From NCBI RefSeq assembly GCF_001583415.1, contig NZ_CP014475.1, positions 4,092,001-4,156,000 of the forward strand: DNA of 64,000 nt, read 5' to 3'. Position 1 is the first letter of the stretch. Every line of letters starts with the position of its first letter. A program made the translations under genes and the position numbers. This DNA comes from Mycolicibacterium phlei (lineage in GTDB: Bacteria; Actinomycetota; Actinomycetes; Mycobacteriales; Mycobacteriaceae). Positions 36,494 through 44,519 of the stretch are shown one piece after another. The notes beneath the pieces are model-generated. The model did not search any database and was not told the origin of the DNA. It was given only the letters and a program-made list of their open reading frames with translations.

Positions 36494-37861
36494 GTGCAGA
36501 TAAGGGGAGGAGCCGCCCTCGAGGCCGTGCGGCGCCGAGCCGGGCGCCTGATGCGCAAGCCGGGGCCGCGCGTGCAGCAGGCCAGTTCCGGTAACCGCAT
36601 GCGAGCGGGATTCGGCGTCGCGTGCATCGCCCCGATCGTGCTCGCCGGCGGCGTCGCCGCCGCCCCGGTCCGGCAGACCCCGGTGTTCGACGGTGAGGTG
36701 ACGAACCTGGCCGCCGTGGAACCGTCCCCGGTCAAGCGCGACGGCGCCTCGGTGGTCGCCGTCAAGAAGGAACCGGCCAGCTTCAACGTCGCCGCCTCGA
36801 CGGTGTCCTCGCCGCCGCCCGCCGCGATCGTCAACGCCCCCGGCGCGCTGGGCATCCCGGCGACGGCGCTGGCCGCGTACCGCAACGCCGAACGCATCAT
36901 GGCCGCCTCCTACCCGGGCTGCGGGCTGAGCTGGAACCTGCTGGCCGGAATCGGGCGCATCGAGTCGATGCACGCCAACGGCGGCCAGACCGACGCGCGG
37001 GGCACCGCGATCAAGCCGATCTTCGGTCCCACCCTCGACGGCACCCTGCCCGGCAACGAGGTCATCGTGGAGAGCCGCACCGCCGACCGCGTCACCTACG
37101 CCCGGGCCATGGGCCCGATGCAGTTCCTGCCCGGCACCTGGGCCCGGTACGCCTCCGACGGCGACGGTGACGGTAAGGCCGACCCGCAGAACCTGTACGA
37201 CTCCGCACTGGCGGCCGCCCGCTACCTGTGCAGCGGCGGAATGAACCTGCGCGATCCGCAGCACGTGATGGCCGCGGTGCTGCGCTACAACAACTCGGTC
37301 GCCTACGCCCGCAACGTGATGGGCTGGGCGGCGGCCTACGCCACCGGCGTCGTGCCGATGGACCTGCCGCCGATCACCGGCCCGGTGCCCGCGCTGGGCG
37401 ACCCGCACCTGGAGAACTACGAGGGCCTGGGGCCGGGGCTGCCGATCAACGCGCTGGCCCTGCCCGACGGCGACCCGATGGCGCTGATGCCGCTGCTGAC
37501 CCGCGACTCGGTGGCCAACCAGATCGGCAGCCTGCCCGGCTTCGCCCCCGGCCAGCGGCTCGGCCCGCTGCCGGGACCGGCGCCGCAGACACCGGCCACC
37601 CCGGAGGCGCCGCCGCAGCCGGCGCCGTGGGTGCCGCCGTGGATGCAGCCGCCGCCCAAGCCCGAACCCGAGTGCGCGGTGTTCTGCATCGAGGACAACC
37701 CGCCGCCGCTGCAGCCCGCCCTCGACGGACCGCCGCAGGCGCAGCCGATGCTGCCGCCCGCGCCGGGTCCCGCTCCCGGTCCCGCGCCGGGACCTGCCCC
37801 CGGCCCGGCTCCGGTGGGAATCGGGCCGGCGCCCGGGCCCGCACCCGGACCGGTTGGTTAA
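36494..37861 (+). CDS. Secreted lytic-transglycosylase-like protein (Rv1230c-like)
   Basis: 455 residues. A basic N-terminus and one hydrophobic helix (FGVACIAPIVLAGGVAAAPV, about 40-58) export or anchor it. The central domain (about 120-290) resembles the MltB/SLT-2 transglycosylases of peptidoglycan: NLLAGIGRIESMHANGG with the catalytic-type Glu, MGPMQFLPGTWARYASDGDGDGKADPQNLYDSALAAARYLCSGG, and VLRYNNSVAYARNVMGWAAAY. The last 140 residues are Pro/Gly/Ala-rich with a PGPA repeat, a wall-spanning tail. GTG start with AAGGA 8 nt upstream. It probably trims peptidoglycan glycan strands. Confidence 0.86.
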   Translation: MQIRGGAALEAVRRRAGRLMRKPGPRVQQASSGNRMRAGFGVACIAPIVLAGGVAAAPVRQTPVFDGEVTNLAAVEPSPVKRDGASVVAVKKEPASFNVAASTVSSPPPAAIVNAPGALGIPATALAAYRNAERIMAASYPGCGLSWNLLAGIGRIESMHANGGQTDARGTAIKPIFGPTLDGTLPGNEVIVESRTADRVTYARAMGPMQFLPGTWARYASDGDGDGKADPQNLYDSALAAARYLCSGGMNLRDPQHVMAAVLRYNNSVAYARNVMGWAAAYATGVVPMDLPPITGPVPALGDPHLENYEGLGPGLPINALALPDGDPMALMPLLTRDSVANQIGSLPGFAPGQRLGPLPGPAPQTPATPEAPPQPAPWVPPWMQPPPKPEPECAVFCIEDNPPPLQPALDGPPQAQPMLPPAPGPAPGPAPGPAPGPAPVGIGPAPGPAPGPVG

Positions 37862-37882
37862 AGGGCGGTTCACGGGTCGGCC

Positions 37883-37888
37883 TAGACT
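37883..37888 (+). promoter_or_regulatory. -10 element of mrp
   Basis: TAGACT, 5 nt before GTG 37894 and 8 nt before ATG 37897; either codon could be the leaderless start. Confidence 0.45.
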
Positions 37889-37896
37889 CGACGGTG

Positions 37897-39039
37897 ATGT
37901 CTCAAACACCGCCTGAGCTGGAAGCCGCTGTCCGCCGCGCGCTGACCAAAGTGATCGACCCCGAACTGCGGCGTCCGATCACCGAGCTCGGCATGGTCAA
38001 GAACGTCACCGTCGAACCCGACGCCGCGGTGCACGTCGAGATCTACCTGACCACCGCCGCGTGCCCGAAGAAGACCGAGATCTCGGACATGGTCAGCCGC
38101 GCCGTCGCCGACGTGCCGGGCACCGGTTCGGTGCGGGTCAGCCTCGACGTGATGAACGACGAGCAGCGCGCCGAACTGCGCAAACAGCTGCGCGGCGACT
38201 CGCGCGAACCGGTCATCCCGTTCGCCCAGCCCGGCTCGCTGACCCGGGTGTACGCGGTCGCCTCCGGCAAGGGCGGGGTCGGCAAGTCCAGCGTCACGGT
38301 GAACCTCGCCGCCGCGATGGCCGCGCGCGGGCTGTCCGTCGGCCTGCTCGACGCCGACATCTACGGCCATTCGGTGCCCCGCATGATGGGTGTCACCGAC
38401 CGGCCCACCCAGGTCGACTCGATGATCGTGCCGCCCGTCGCCCACGACGTGCGGGTGATCTCGATCGCGATGTTCACCCAGGGCAACACCCCGGTGGTGT
38501 GGCGCGGCCCGATGCTGCACCGCGCGCTGCAGCAGTTCCTCGCCGACGTCTACTGGGGCGATCTGGACGTGCTGCTGCTCGACCTGCCGCCCGGCACCGG
38601 TGACGTCGCGATCTCGGTGGCCCAGCTGATCCCCAGCGCCGAGATCCTGGTGGTGACGACGCCGCAGCTGGCCGCCGCCGAGGTGGCTGAGCGGGCGGGC
38701 GCGATCGCGCTGCAGACGCGTCAGCGCATCGTCGGCGTCGTGGAGAACATGGCCGGTCTGCAGCTGCCCGACGGCACCACCATGCAGATCTTCGGCGAGG
38801 GCGGCGGCAACCAGGTCGCCGAGCGGCTGACCCGCGCGATCGGCGCCGACGTCCCGCTGCTCGGCCAGGTGCCGCTGGATCCGGCGCTGGTGGCCGCCGG
38901 CGACTCCGGTGTGCCGCTGGTGCTTTCCGCGCCGGACTCGGCCGCCGGCAAAGAGCTGCGCAGCATCGCCGACAAGCTGTCCAGCCGTAAGCGCGGGCTG
39001 GCCGGCATGTCGCTGGGACTCGATCCGGCGCGCCGATAA
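37897..39039 (+). CDS. mrp: Iron-sulfur carrier ATPase Mrp/ApbC family
   Basis: 380 residues. An N-terminal DUF59/MIP18 domain (residues 1-100, VIDPELRRPITELGMV) precedes a Mrp/NBP35-type deviant Walker P-loop ATPase (GKGGVGKS, 124-131; YWGDLDVLLLDLPPGTGDV as Walker B). Such proteins bind and pass Fe-S clusters to apoproteins. The CxxC motif that usually follows VENM near the end is missing: the stretch reads VENMAGLQLPDGTTM, and the only cysteine I find is Cys56 in the N-terminal domain. The start is ATG 37897 or the GTG just before. Matches Rv1229c. Confidence 0.92.
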   Translation: MSQTPPELEAAVRRALTKVIDPELRRPITELGMVKNVTVEPDAAVHVEIYLTTAACPKKTEISDMVSRAVADVPGTGSVRVSLDVMNDEQRAELRKQLRGDSREPVIPFAQPGSLTRVYAVASGKGGVGKSSVTVNLAAAMAARGLSVGLLDADIYGHSVPRMMGVTDRPTQVDSMIVPPVAHDVRVISIAMFTQGNTPVVWRGPMLHRALQQFLADVYWGDLDVLLLDLPPGTGDVAISVAQLIPSAEILVVTTPQLAAAEVAERAGAIALQTRQRIVGVVENMAGLQLPDGTTMQIFGEGGGNQVAERLTRAIGADVPLLGQVPLDPALVAAGDSGVPLVLSAPDSAAGKELRSIADKLSSRKRGLAGMSLGLDPARR

Positions 39040-39092
39040 CCGGGGTTTCGTGTCCGGCACCGAAGATGGCCCGATCTTGACGGGCCCGGCAC

Positions 39093-39098
39093 TACAGT
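39093..39098 (+). promoter_or_regulatory. -10 element of the leaderless gene at 39106
   Basis: TACAGT, 7 nt before GTG 39106. This decides the start over another GTG at 39097, which would overlap the hexamer. Confidence 0.5.
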
Positions 39099-39105
39099 GC
39101 ATCCC

Positions 39106-39777
39106 GTGGGACTGTTAGCAAACGGCCGTGGGCGCGTGTTGGCGCTCGCAGGTTCGATTGTGTTGTCCGCCGGACTGTTCTATGCGCAGGCCGCACAGCC
39201 CCCCGCGCCCAAGCCCGCCGAGGCCCCGGCCACCGAGGCCGCCCCGGAGGTCGCGTCACCGGACGACGTGGCCGCGGTGCTGGAGCAGCCGCCGGTGATG
39301 TCGGCGCCGGCCCTGACCGAGGCCGAGCTGATGGCGGCCAGCGCGCAGGTGAACCCGGGCAACACCGGCGCGTTCGCGCTGCCGCCCGGTGTGGCACCGG
39401 AGAACGGGTTGCAGCGCAACACGATTCGCGTCGCCCGCGCGCTGAGCATCCTGTTCCCGGAGATCAAGACCATCGGCGGCTACCGGCAGGACCCGTTGAA
39501 GTGGCATCCCAACGGCCTGGCGATCGACGTGATGATCCCGAACCACAACACCGAAGAGGGCATCAAGCTGGGCAACCAGATCGCCGGCTACGCGCTGGCC
39601 AACGGTAAGCGCTGGGGTGTCATCCACGTGATCTGGCGGCAGGGCTTCTACCCGGTCAGCGAGGCCCCGAGCTGGACGGCCGACTACGGCAACGAGACCG
39701 CCAACCACTTCGACCACGTGCACATCGCCACCGACGGCGGCGGCTACCCCGACCCGGGCGAGCAGTTCTACATGTGA
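39106..39777 (+). CDS. Secreted protein with M15-peptidase-like C-terminal domain
   Basis: 223 residues. The N-terminus (NGRGRVLALAGSIVLSAGLFYAQAAQPP) is a signal peptide or anchor, followed by a Pro/Ala/Glu linker to about residue 85. The C-terminal domain has GGYRQDPLKWHPNGLAIDVMIPN and a final NHFDHVHIAT, which match the His...Asp...HxH zinc-ligand layout of hedgehog/VanY-type DD-peptidases and the related ARB_07466-like domain. It probably acts on, or binds, the cell wall; activity is not proven. Leaderless GTG start. A second protein with an M15 fold lies at 63264-63842. Confidence 0.78.
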   Translation: MGLLANGRGRVLALAGSIVLSAGLFYAQAAQPPAPKPAEAPATEAAPEVASPDDVAAVLEQPPVMSAPALTEAELMAASAQVNPGNTGAFALPPGVAPENGLQRNTIRVARALSILFPEIKTIGGYRQDPLKWHPNGLAIDVMIPNHNTEEGIKLGNQIAGYALANGKRWGVIHVIWRQGFYPVSEAPSWTADYGNETANHFDHVHIATDGGGYPDPGEQFYM

Positions 39778-39783
39778 GACGCG

Positions 39784-40185
39784 TCAGGTCGCGTCGGGAT
39801 CGAACGGCGTCTGCGCCGGCGGGGTCTGCGGGGTGGGCGCCGGCGAGCTGACGGGTTTGGTGCCCGGCGCCGGATCCTGGGCGGACGGGGTGTCGAACCT
39901 GCCGGTGAAGATCGAGTCGTCGCCGTCGAGCAGGTGCTTGGTCAGCGCCGCCCGCGGCGTCATCCCGCGCAGCTTGTTGAGCTCGCTGAGCGGCTCCCGC
40001 AGGTCCTCGAACTCCGGTCCGAGGTCCTCGCGCAGCTGTTTGGTGGCGCCGCTGAGGTAGTCGCGGGCCTGGCGGAGGGCACCGGCGGTCCAGCGGATGG
40101 CTCCGGGCAGCCGCTCGGGCCCCAGGATCACCAGACCGGCGATCACCAGGATGAGCATCTCGCCCCAGCCGACGTTGGCGAACAT
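39784..40185 (-). CDS. tatB: Twin-arginine translocase subunit TatB
   Basis: 133 residues. MFANVGWGEMLILVIAGLVILGPERLP is the classic TatB/TatA start: short periplasmic end, one membrane helix, the hinge Gly-Pro. A long amphipathic and coiled region follows (AGALRQARDYLSGATKQLREDL), then a Pro-rich tail. TatB recognises twin-arginine signal peptides together with TatC, which is encoded elsewhere. It starts 5 nt after the htrA stop and belongs to the sigE-rseA-htrA-tatB cluster, as in M. tuberculosis (Rv1224). Confidence 0.92.
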   Translation of the reverse strand: MFANVGWGEMLILVIAGLVILGPERLPGAIRWTAGALRQARDYLSGATKQLREDLGPEFEDLREPLSELNKLRGMTPRAALTKHLLDGDDSIFTGRFDTPSAQDPAPGTKPVSSPAPTPQTPPAQTPFDPDAT

Positions 40186-40190
40186 CGCGG

Positions 40191-41681
40191 CTACACGGAG
40201 TTGTCGGGGCCGGGGTTGACGATCAACGTCACCCGCCGGCCGTCGCGCACCACCTCGATCGGCGCGTCCTGCCCGATCTTGAGCTGACGGACCGCGACGA
40301 CGAACTCGTCGGCGTCGGCGACCTCGCGGTCACCGACCTTGACGACCACGTCGTTCTCCAGGATGCCCGCCTTCTCCGCCGGGCTGCCCGCCTTGACGTT
40401 GGCGACCTGCGCACCCGAGGCGATGTCATTGCTGACCGACCGGGCGGTCAGGCCCAGCGTCGGGTGGGCGATCTTGCCGTCCTTGATCAGCGCCTCGACC
40501 ACGGTCTTGACCTCGTTGACCGGGATCGCGAAGCCCAGGCCGCTGGCGCTGTCGGACAGCGACTTACCCGCGGTGTTGATGCCGACGACGTTGCCGTTCA
40601 TGTCGATCAGCGGGCCACCGGAGTTGCCGTGGTTGATCGGGGCGTCGGTCTGCAGGCCGTCGATGACGGTGTCGGTGTCCGAGCCGTCGCCGGACAGCGG
40701 GACCGGCCGGTGCAGCGCGCTGACGATGCCCGCGGTGACCGTGCTGCGCAGGCCCAGCGGGGCGCCCGCGGCGATCACCTCGTCGCCGACGCGCAGCTTG
40801 TCGGAGTCACCCATCTGCGCGACGGTCAGGTTGTCGACGTTGTCGACCTTGAGCACCGCCAGGTCGGTCTTCGGGTCGCGGCCGACCAGGTTGGCGGGCA
40901 CCTCCTTGCCGTCGTTGAAGACGACCTTGATCTTGTACTTGCTCGGGTTGAGCGCGGCCTCGGAAATCACGTGGTTGTTGGTGACGATGTAGCCGCGGCC
41001 GTCGATCACCACACCCGAGCCCTGCGAACCGTCGGTGTCGCTGGTCGCCTCCACGGTGACCACCGAATCCGCCACGGCGGCAGCGACTTTCGCGATCCGC
41101 CCCTCCGGCGGCGGCTCGATGTCGGAGGTGTTGAGGGTGACCTTCGAGGTGGTGAACGCCTCGACCACCTCGGCGGTCTTGCGGCCCACCCAGCCGCCGG
41201 CGACCCCGATGACCAGCGCGACGATGGCCAGCACGGCCAGCGCGGCGTAGGACACCCGGCCGCCGAACAGCACGTCGCGCACGCCGAGCTTGCCCGTCGG
41301 GGCGGTGCTCGGGGCGGGCGGCGGCGCCTCCACCGCGGGGGTGCCCAGCGCCACCGGCGCCGACGGGTCACGCCACGGGTCGGGCTGCTCGTCGCCGGAG
41401 TCGGCGTTCTTCTCGGCCTCCAGGGCCCCGGCGTCGGCCGGGTGCCGCTGCAGCGACTCCACCCCCGGGTGCGGGCGGCCGAACGCCTCGGCCAGCACGG
41501 GGTCCGGCGGCTGCGGGGTGGGGGTGAACTCGCCCTGGTCGATGTACTTGTCCAGGCCCTGGAAGGAGCCCTGGACGCCGGGTGGCCTGCCGAAGGCGCG
41601 CTGCGCCGCCGGATCGACGGGCGGCCGCGAGACAGGCCGCGGCTCCAGGCGCGGACGCCCGGTCTGGTCCAGATTCGTCAC
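40191..41681 (-). CDS. htrA: Membrane-anchored serine protease HtrA (DegP type)
   Basis: 496 residues. A cytosolic Pro-rich N-terminal third, one membrane helix near residues 130-155 (YAALAVLAIVALVIGVAGGWVG), a trypsin-like protease domain with His in IVTNNHVI, Asp in DLAVLKV and Ser in NHGNSGGPL, and a C-terminal PDZ domain (AGILENDVVVKVGDREVADADEF). The protease faces the outside of the membrane and degrades or handles misfolded envelope proteins. GTG start. In M. tuberculosis it is essential and linked to the SigE/RseA stress response; the gene order here is the same. Confidence 0.94.
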   Translation of the reverse strand: MTNLDQTGRPRLEPRPVSRPPVDPAAQRAFGRPPGVQGSFQGLDKYIDQGEFTPTPQPPDPVLAEAFGRPHPGVESLQRHPADAGALEAEKNADSGDEQPDPWRDPSAPVALGTPAVEAPPPAPSTAPTGKLGVRDVLFGGRVSYAALAVLAIVALVIGVAGGWVGRKTAEVVEAFTTSKVTLNTSDIEPPPEGRIAKVAAAVADSVVTVEATSDTDGSQGSGVVIDGRGYIVTNNHVISEAALNPSKYKIKVVFNDGKEVPANLVGRDPKTDLAVLKVDNVDNLTVAQMGDSDKLRVGDEVIAAGAPLGLRSTVTAGIVSALHRPVPLSGDGSDTDTVIDGLQTDAPINHGNSGGPLIDMNGNVVGINTAGKSLSDSASGLGFAIPVNEVKTVVEALIKDGKIAHPTLGLTARSVSNDIASGAQVANVKAGSPAEKAGILENDVVVKVGDREVADADEFVVAVRQLKIGQDAPIEVVRDGRRVTLIVNPGPDNSV

Positions 41682-41746
41682 CCGTTCATCACCCTTTTGT
41701 GCATGGACCGGCCACTCGCCGGCGCAAGAATCGACTTGGCACTACC

Positions 41747-42142
41747 CTACCGGCGCTTGCGGCGGCCTCGCCCGACCTCATCAGCAAAGAACGGCTGCGC
41801 AGGCTCGACGGGCGGCTCAGGTGGGGCCTGTCGGGGGATCTCGGACAACAACCCCAGCAGGGAGCTGGGTGCGGCGACGGGGCGCGATTCCCGCAATGCC
41901 GCGCGGGCCTGCCGCTGCGCCTCCACCTCGGCCGCGCACTCCGAACACAGCGACAGGTGGTTGGCCGCACGCAGGTGAGGGGTCAACCGCAGCTCACCGT
42001 CGACGAAGGCCGCGATGGCCTCGATCGACAGATGCTCGGTCGAACCGAACTGGCGCGGGCCGACCGGCGCGTCGGACTGCGAGGCGAATTGGGAAGGCAA
42101 CCAGGAGAAGGCCCGGCGGAACACATGTCCCGGGTCAACCAT
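41747..42142 (-). CDS. rseA: Anti-sigma-E factor RseA
   Basis: 131 residues, soluble, with the zinc-associated anti-sigma signature HxxxCxxC at His62, Cys66 and Cys69 (NHLSLCSECAAEVE). MVDPGHVFRRAFSWLPSQFASQSDAPVG is nearly the start of M. tuberculosis RseA, which I used to set the start at ATG 42142, with AGGAG before it; a further frame to 42184 exists. It binds SigE and holds it inactive; oxidative disulfide formation or proteolysis after phosphorylation releases it in relatives. The basic C-terminus is GRGRRKRR. Lies 91 nt downstream of sigE. Confidence 0.92.
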   Translation of the reverse strand: MVDPGHVFRRAFSWLPSQFASQSDAPVGPRQFGSTEHLSIEAIAAFVDGELRLTPHLRAANHLSLCSECAAEVEAQRQARAALRESRPVAAPSSLLGLLSEIPRQAPPEPPVEPAQPFFADEVGRGRRKRR

Positions 42143-42233
42143 CACCCAGCTCCTTTCGCGTCGTGTCGACGGCTCGCTCATCAACGGTGCTCACTCGAAT
42201 GTAGCGCGGCGCGCTGTGCGCGACCTCGCTATC

Positions 42234-43037
42234 TCAGGCGGTCTTGGCCTCGTCGCCGGCGCGGTCGTCGGCGCGCTGCGCCCACTCGCCGCCGCCGTGG
42301 CGGGCCAGGTAGTCGCGAATGGCCTGCCGACCTCGGTGGATGCGGCTGCGCACGGTGCCGAGCTTGACGTCGAGTGTGGCGCCGATCTCCTCGTAGGACA
42401 GACCCTCGATGTCGCACAGCACGACCGCGGCGCGGAACTCCGGGGGCAGCGAGTCCAGCGCCGCCTGCAGGTCCGGGCCCAGCCGCGAGTCGTGGTAGAT
42501 CTGCTCGGGGTTCGGATCGTCGGCCGGCACCCGGTCGTAGTCCTCGGGCAGCGCCTCCATGCGGATCCGCTGCCTGCGCCGGACCATGTCCAGGAACAGG
42601 TTCGTGGTGATGCGGTGCAGCCAGCCCTCGAAGGTGCCCGGCTGGTAGTTCTGCAGCGACCGGAACACCCGGATGAAGGTCTCCTGGGTGAGGTCCTCGG
42701 CGTCGTGCTGGTTACCGGACAACCGGTACGCCAGGCGGTACACCCGGTCGGCGTGCTGGCGCACCAACTCATCCCAGGACGGCATGGTCGACTTGTCGCC
42801 GGTGGCATCGAAGATCGCCGTGCCGGTCAGCTCGTCGGTCGTCTCGACCCAGTCGCTGTCGGTGAACTGCTCGAGATGGGCCATGGATGTCGGTGCGGTC
42901 TTGATGGTCGTCAGATCCTCCTGGTCACAGCCGCCATCGCGCGGCGGGGTTTCGCTACCACCAGCAACGCGCGAGTCCCCCTCCTTATTTCCGGAGGTAT
43001 TCCCGGACTTCCAGCGGACGGCTTCGTTCATGGACAT
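42234..43037 (-). CDS. sigE: ECF sigma factor SigE
   Basis: 267 residues. Region 2 is HADRVYRLAYRLSGNQHDAEDLTQETFIRVFR, region 4 is LPPEFRAAVVLCDIEGLSYEEIGATLDVKLGTVRSRIHRGRQAI; the core is almost the M. tuberculosis SigE sequence. It directs the response to surface stress, SDS, heat and phagocytosis. The N-terminal 65 residues are variable and contain several candidate starts (ATG 43037, ATG 43031, and later ones near SMAHLEQ), and SigE is known to be made from more than one start. No strong ribosome-binding site precedes 43037. Divergent from the methyltransferase gene. Confidence 0.93.
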   Translation of the reverse strand: MSMNEAVRWKSGNTSGNKEGDSRVAGGSETPPRDGGCDQEDLTTIKTAPTSMAHLEQFTDSDWVETTDELTGTAIFDATGDKSTMPSWDELVRQHADRVYRLAYRLSGNQHDAEDLTQETFIRVFRSLQNYQPGTFEGWLHRITTNLFLDMVRRRQRIRMEALPEDYDRVPADDPNPEQIYHDSRLGPDLQAALDSLPPEFRAAVVLCDIEGLSYEEIGATLDVKLGTVRSRIHRGRQAIRDYLARHGGGEWAQRADDRAGDEAKTA

Positions 43038-43207
43038 ACCGTCGCCGACCGCTCCGTGCCTGGCATATGAGCAAACTGAACTTTTCCTGAGAAAGACTCC
43101 CTACCCGGTTTTGACCTGCGCTAATCCGATCGGAACTTCTTCAGGTTCGGCACCCGCGCCCCGGCGTGTCGCCGCGTGTCGGACTACCGGACGATCTCGC
43201 TTGGCTC

Positions 43208-43213
43208 TACGCT
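43208..43213 (+). promoter_or_regulatory. -10 element of leaderless methyltransferase gene
   Basis: TACGCT, 7 nt before ATG 43221; sets the start of the Rv1220c-like gene. Confidence 0.5.
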
Positions 43214-43220
43214 GCGGGGC

Positions 43221-43880
43221 ATGGCCGGCATCGACGACGTCATCGGACCGCACAGTCGCGCCGAGTCGATCGTCAACCACGCCGAGCAGTCCATCTCCGA
43301 GGACGCGATCGTCACCGCCGCGCGGGAACGCGCCGTCGACATCGGCGCCGGCGCCGTCACTCCCGCCGTCGGCGCGCTGCTATGCGTGCTGGCCAAGCTG
43401 ACCAGCGCCAAGGCCGTCGTCGAGGTGGGCACCGGCGCGGGGGTCAGCGGGCTGTGGCTGCTGTCCGGGATGCGCGAGGACGGCGTGCTGACCACCATCG
43501 ACGTCGAACCCGAGCACCAGCGCATCGCCAAGCAGGCGTTCACCGAGGCCGGGATCGGCCCGGGCCGCACCCGGCTGATCAGCGGACGCGCCCAGGAGGT
43601 GCTGACCCGGCTCGCCGACGAGTCCTACGACCTGGTGTTCATCGATGCCGACCCGATCGACCAGCCGCAGTTCGTCGTCGAGGGGGTACGGCTGCTGCGC
43701 CCCGGCGGCGCCATCGTCGTGCACCGCGCCGCGCTCGGCGGGCGCGCCGGCGACGCCAGCGCCAACGACGCCGAGGTCTCCGCGGTGCGGGAGGCCGCCC
43801 GGCTCATCGCCGAGGACGAGCGGCTCACCCCGGTCCTCATCCCGCTCGGCGACGGCCTGCTCGCCGCCGCCCGCGACTGA
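43221..43880 (+). CDS. SAM-dependent O-methyltransferase (Rv1220c-like)
   Basis: 219 residues, class I (COMT/CCoAOMT-like) methyltransferase. The SAM loop is VVEVGTGAGVSGLWLL (about 67-82), followed by acidic TTIDVEPEHQRIA, and the metal-type segment YDLVFIDADPIDQPQFVVEGVRLLRPGGAIVVHRAALGG. The preceding residues (AEQSISEDAIVTAARERAVDIGAGAVTPAVGALLCVLAKL) match Rv1220c well. Substrate is unknown; mycobacterial relatives act on phenolic or catechol groups. Chosen start ATG 43221 from the leaderless -10. Divergent from sigE, 183 bp apart. Confidence 0.9.
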   Translation: MAGIDDVIGPHSRAESIVNHAEQSISEDAIVTAARERAVDIGAGAVTPAVGALLCVLAKLTSAKAVVEVGTGAGVSGLWLLSGMREDGVLTTIDVEPEHQRIAKQAFTEAGIGPGRTRLISGRAQEVLTRLADESYDLVFIDADPIDQPQFVVEGVRLLRPGGAIVVHRAALGGRAGDASANDAEVSAVREAARLIAEDERLTPVLIPLGDGLLAAARD

Positions 43881-43919
43881 ATCTCCGCGCCATCTCCGCG
43901 CCGCAGCCCACTCCGCGCC

Positions 43920-43925
43920 GATAAT
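43920..43925 (+). promoter_or_regulatory. -10 element of leaderless DUF4126 gene
   Basis: GATAAT, 6 nt before ATG 43932; one base from the TATAAT consensus. Confidence 0.5.
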
Positions 43926-43931
43926 GGCCGG

Positions 43932-44519
43932 ATGGAGTTGCTGACCGGCCTCGGCCTGGCGACCGCGGCGGGTCTGAACGCCTACATCCCCCTGCTCGCG
44001 CTGGGGCTGCTGTCCCGGTTCACCGACCTGGTGAACCTGCCCGCGACCTGGTCCTGGCTGGAGAACGGCTGGGTGATGGCGATCGTCGCTGTGCTGCTGA
44101 TCGTCGAGATCGTCGCCGACAAGGTGCCCGCCCTCGACAGCGTCAACGACATCGTGCAGACGGTCGTGCGGCCCACCGCGGGCGGCATCGTGTTCGGGTC
44201 GGGCACCGCCGCGGAGACGGCCGCGGTCACCGACCCGGGGGCGTTCGCCCAGTCCGGGCAGTGGATCCCGGTGGCGATCGGGGTGGTCACCGCGCTGGTG
44301 GTGTCGCTGACCAAGACCGCGGTCCGGCCTGCGGCCAACGTCGCGACCGCGGGTGTGGCGGCGCCGGTGCTGTCGTCGGTCGAGGACGGGCTCAGCGTCG
44401 GCCTGGTGTTCGTGGCGATCCTGCTGCCGGTGCTGGTGCTGGCCGCGCTGGTGGCGCTGGCGTGGGCCGCGTGGCGGCTGTGGCGCTGGCGCACCCGCCG
44501 CCGGGTGCAACCGGGCTAG
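43932..44519 (+). CDS. DUF4126 membrane protein
   Basis: 195 residues, mostly hydrophobic, with five or six membrane segments: LLTGLGLATAAGLNAYIPLLALGLLSRF at the N-terminus, WVMAIVAVLLIVEIVADKVPALDSVNDIVQTVVRP (a conserved DUF4126 block with VPxLDxxxDxxxTxxRP), WIPVAIGVVTALVVSLTKTAVRP, and LVFVAILLPVLVLAALVALAWA. A basic tail RLWRWRTRRR sits in the cytosol. Function not known. It converges on glgC with a 4-nt overlap and starts leaderless. Confidence 0.85.
   Translation: MELLTGLGLATAAGLNAYIPLLALGLLSRFTDLVNLPATWSWLENGWVMAIVAVLLIVEIVADKVPALDSVNDIVQTVVRPTAGGIVFGSGTAAETAAVTDPGAFAQSGQWIPVAIGVVTALVVSLTKTAVRPAANVATAGVAAPVLSSVEDGLSVGLVFVAILLPVLVLAALVALAWAAWRLWRWRTRRRVQPG

Noticed and set aside
37741..37860. 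GC-rich repeat in the 3' part of the transglycosylase-like gene as an inserted tandem repeat
   Set aside because: It codes for a PGPA-type proline-rich tail common in mycobacterial wall proteins; codon-level variation shows ordinary low-complexity coding.
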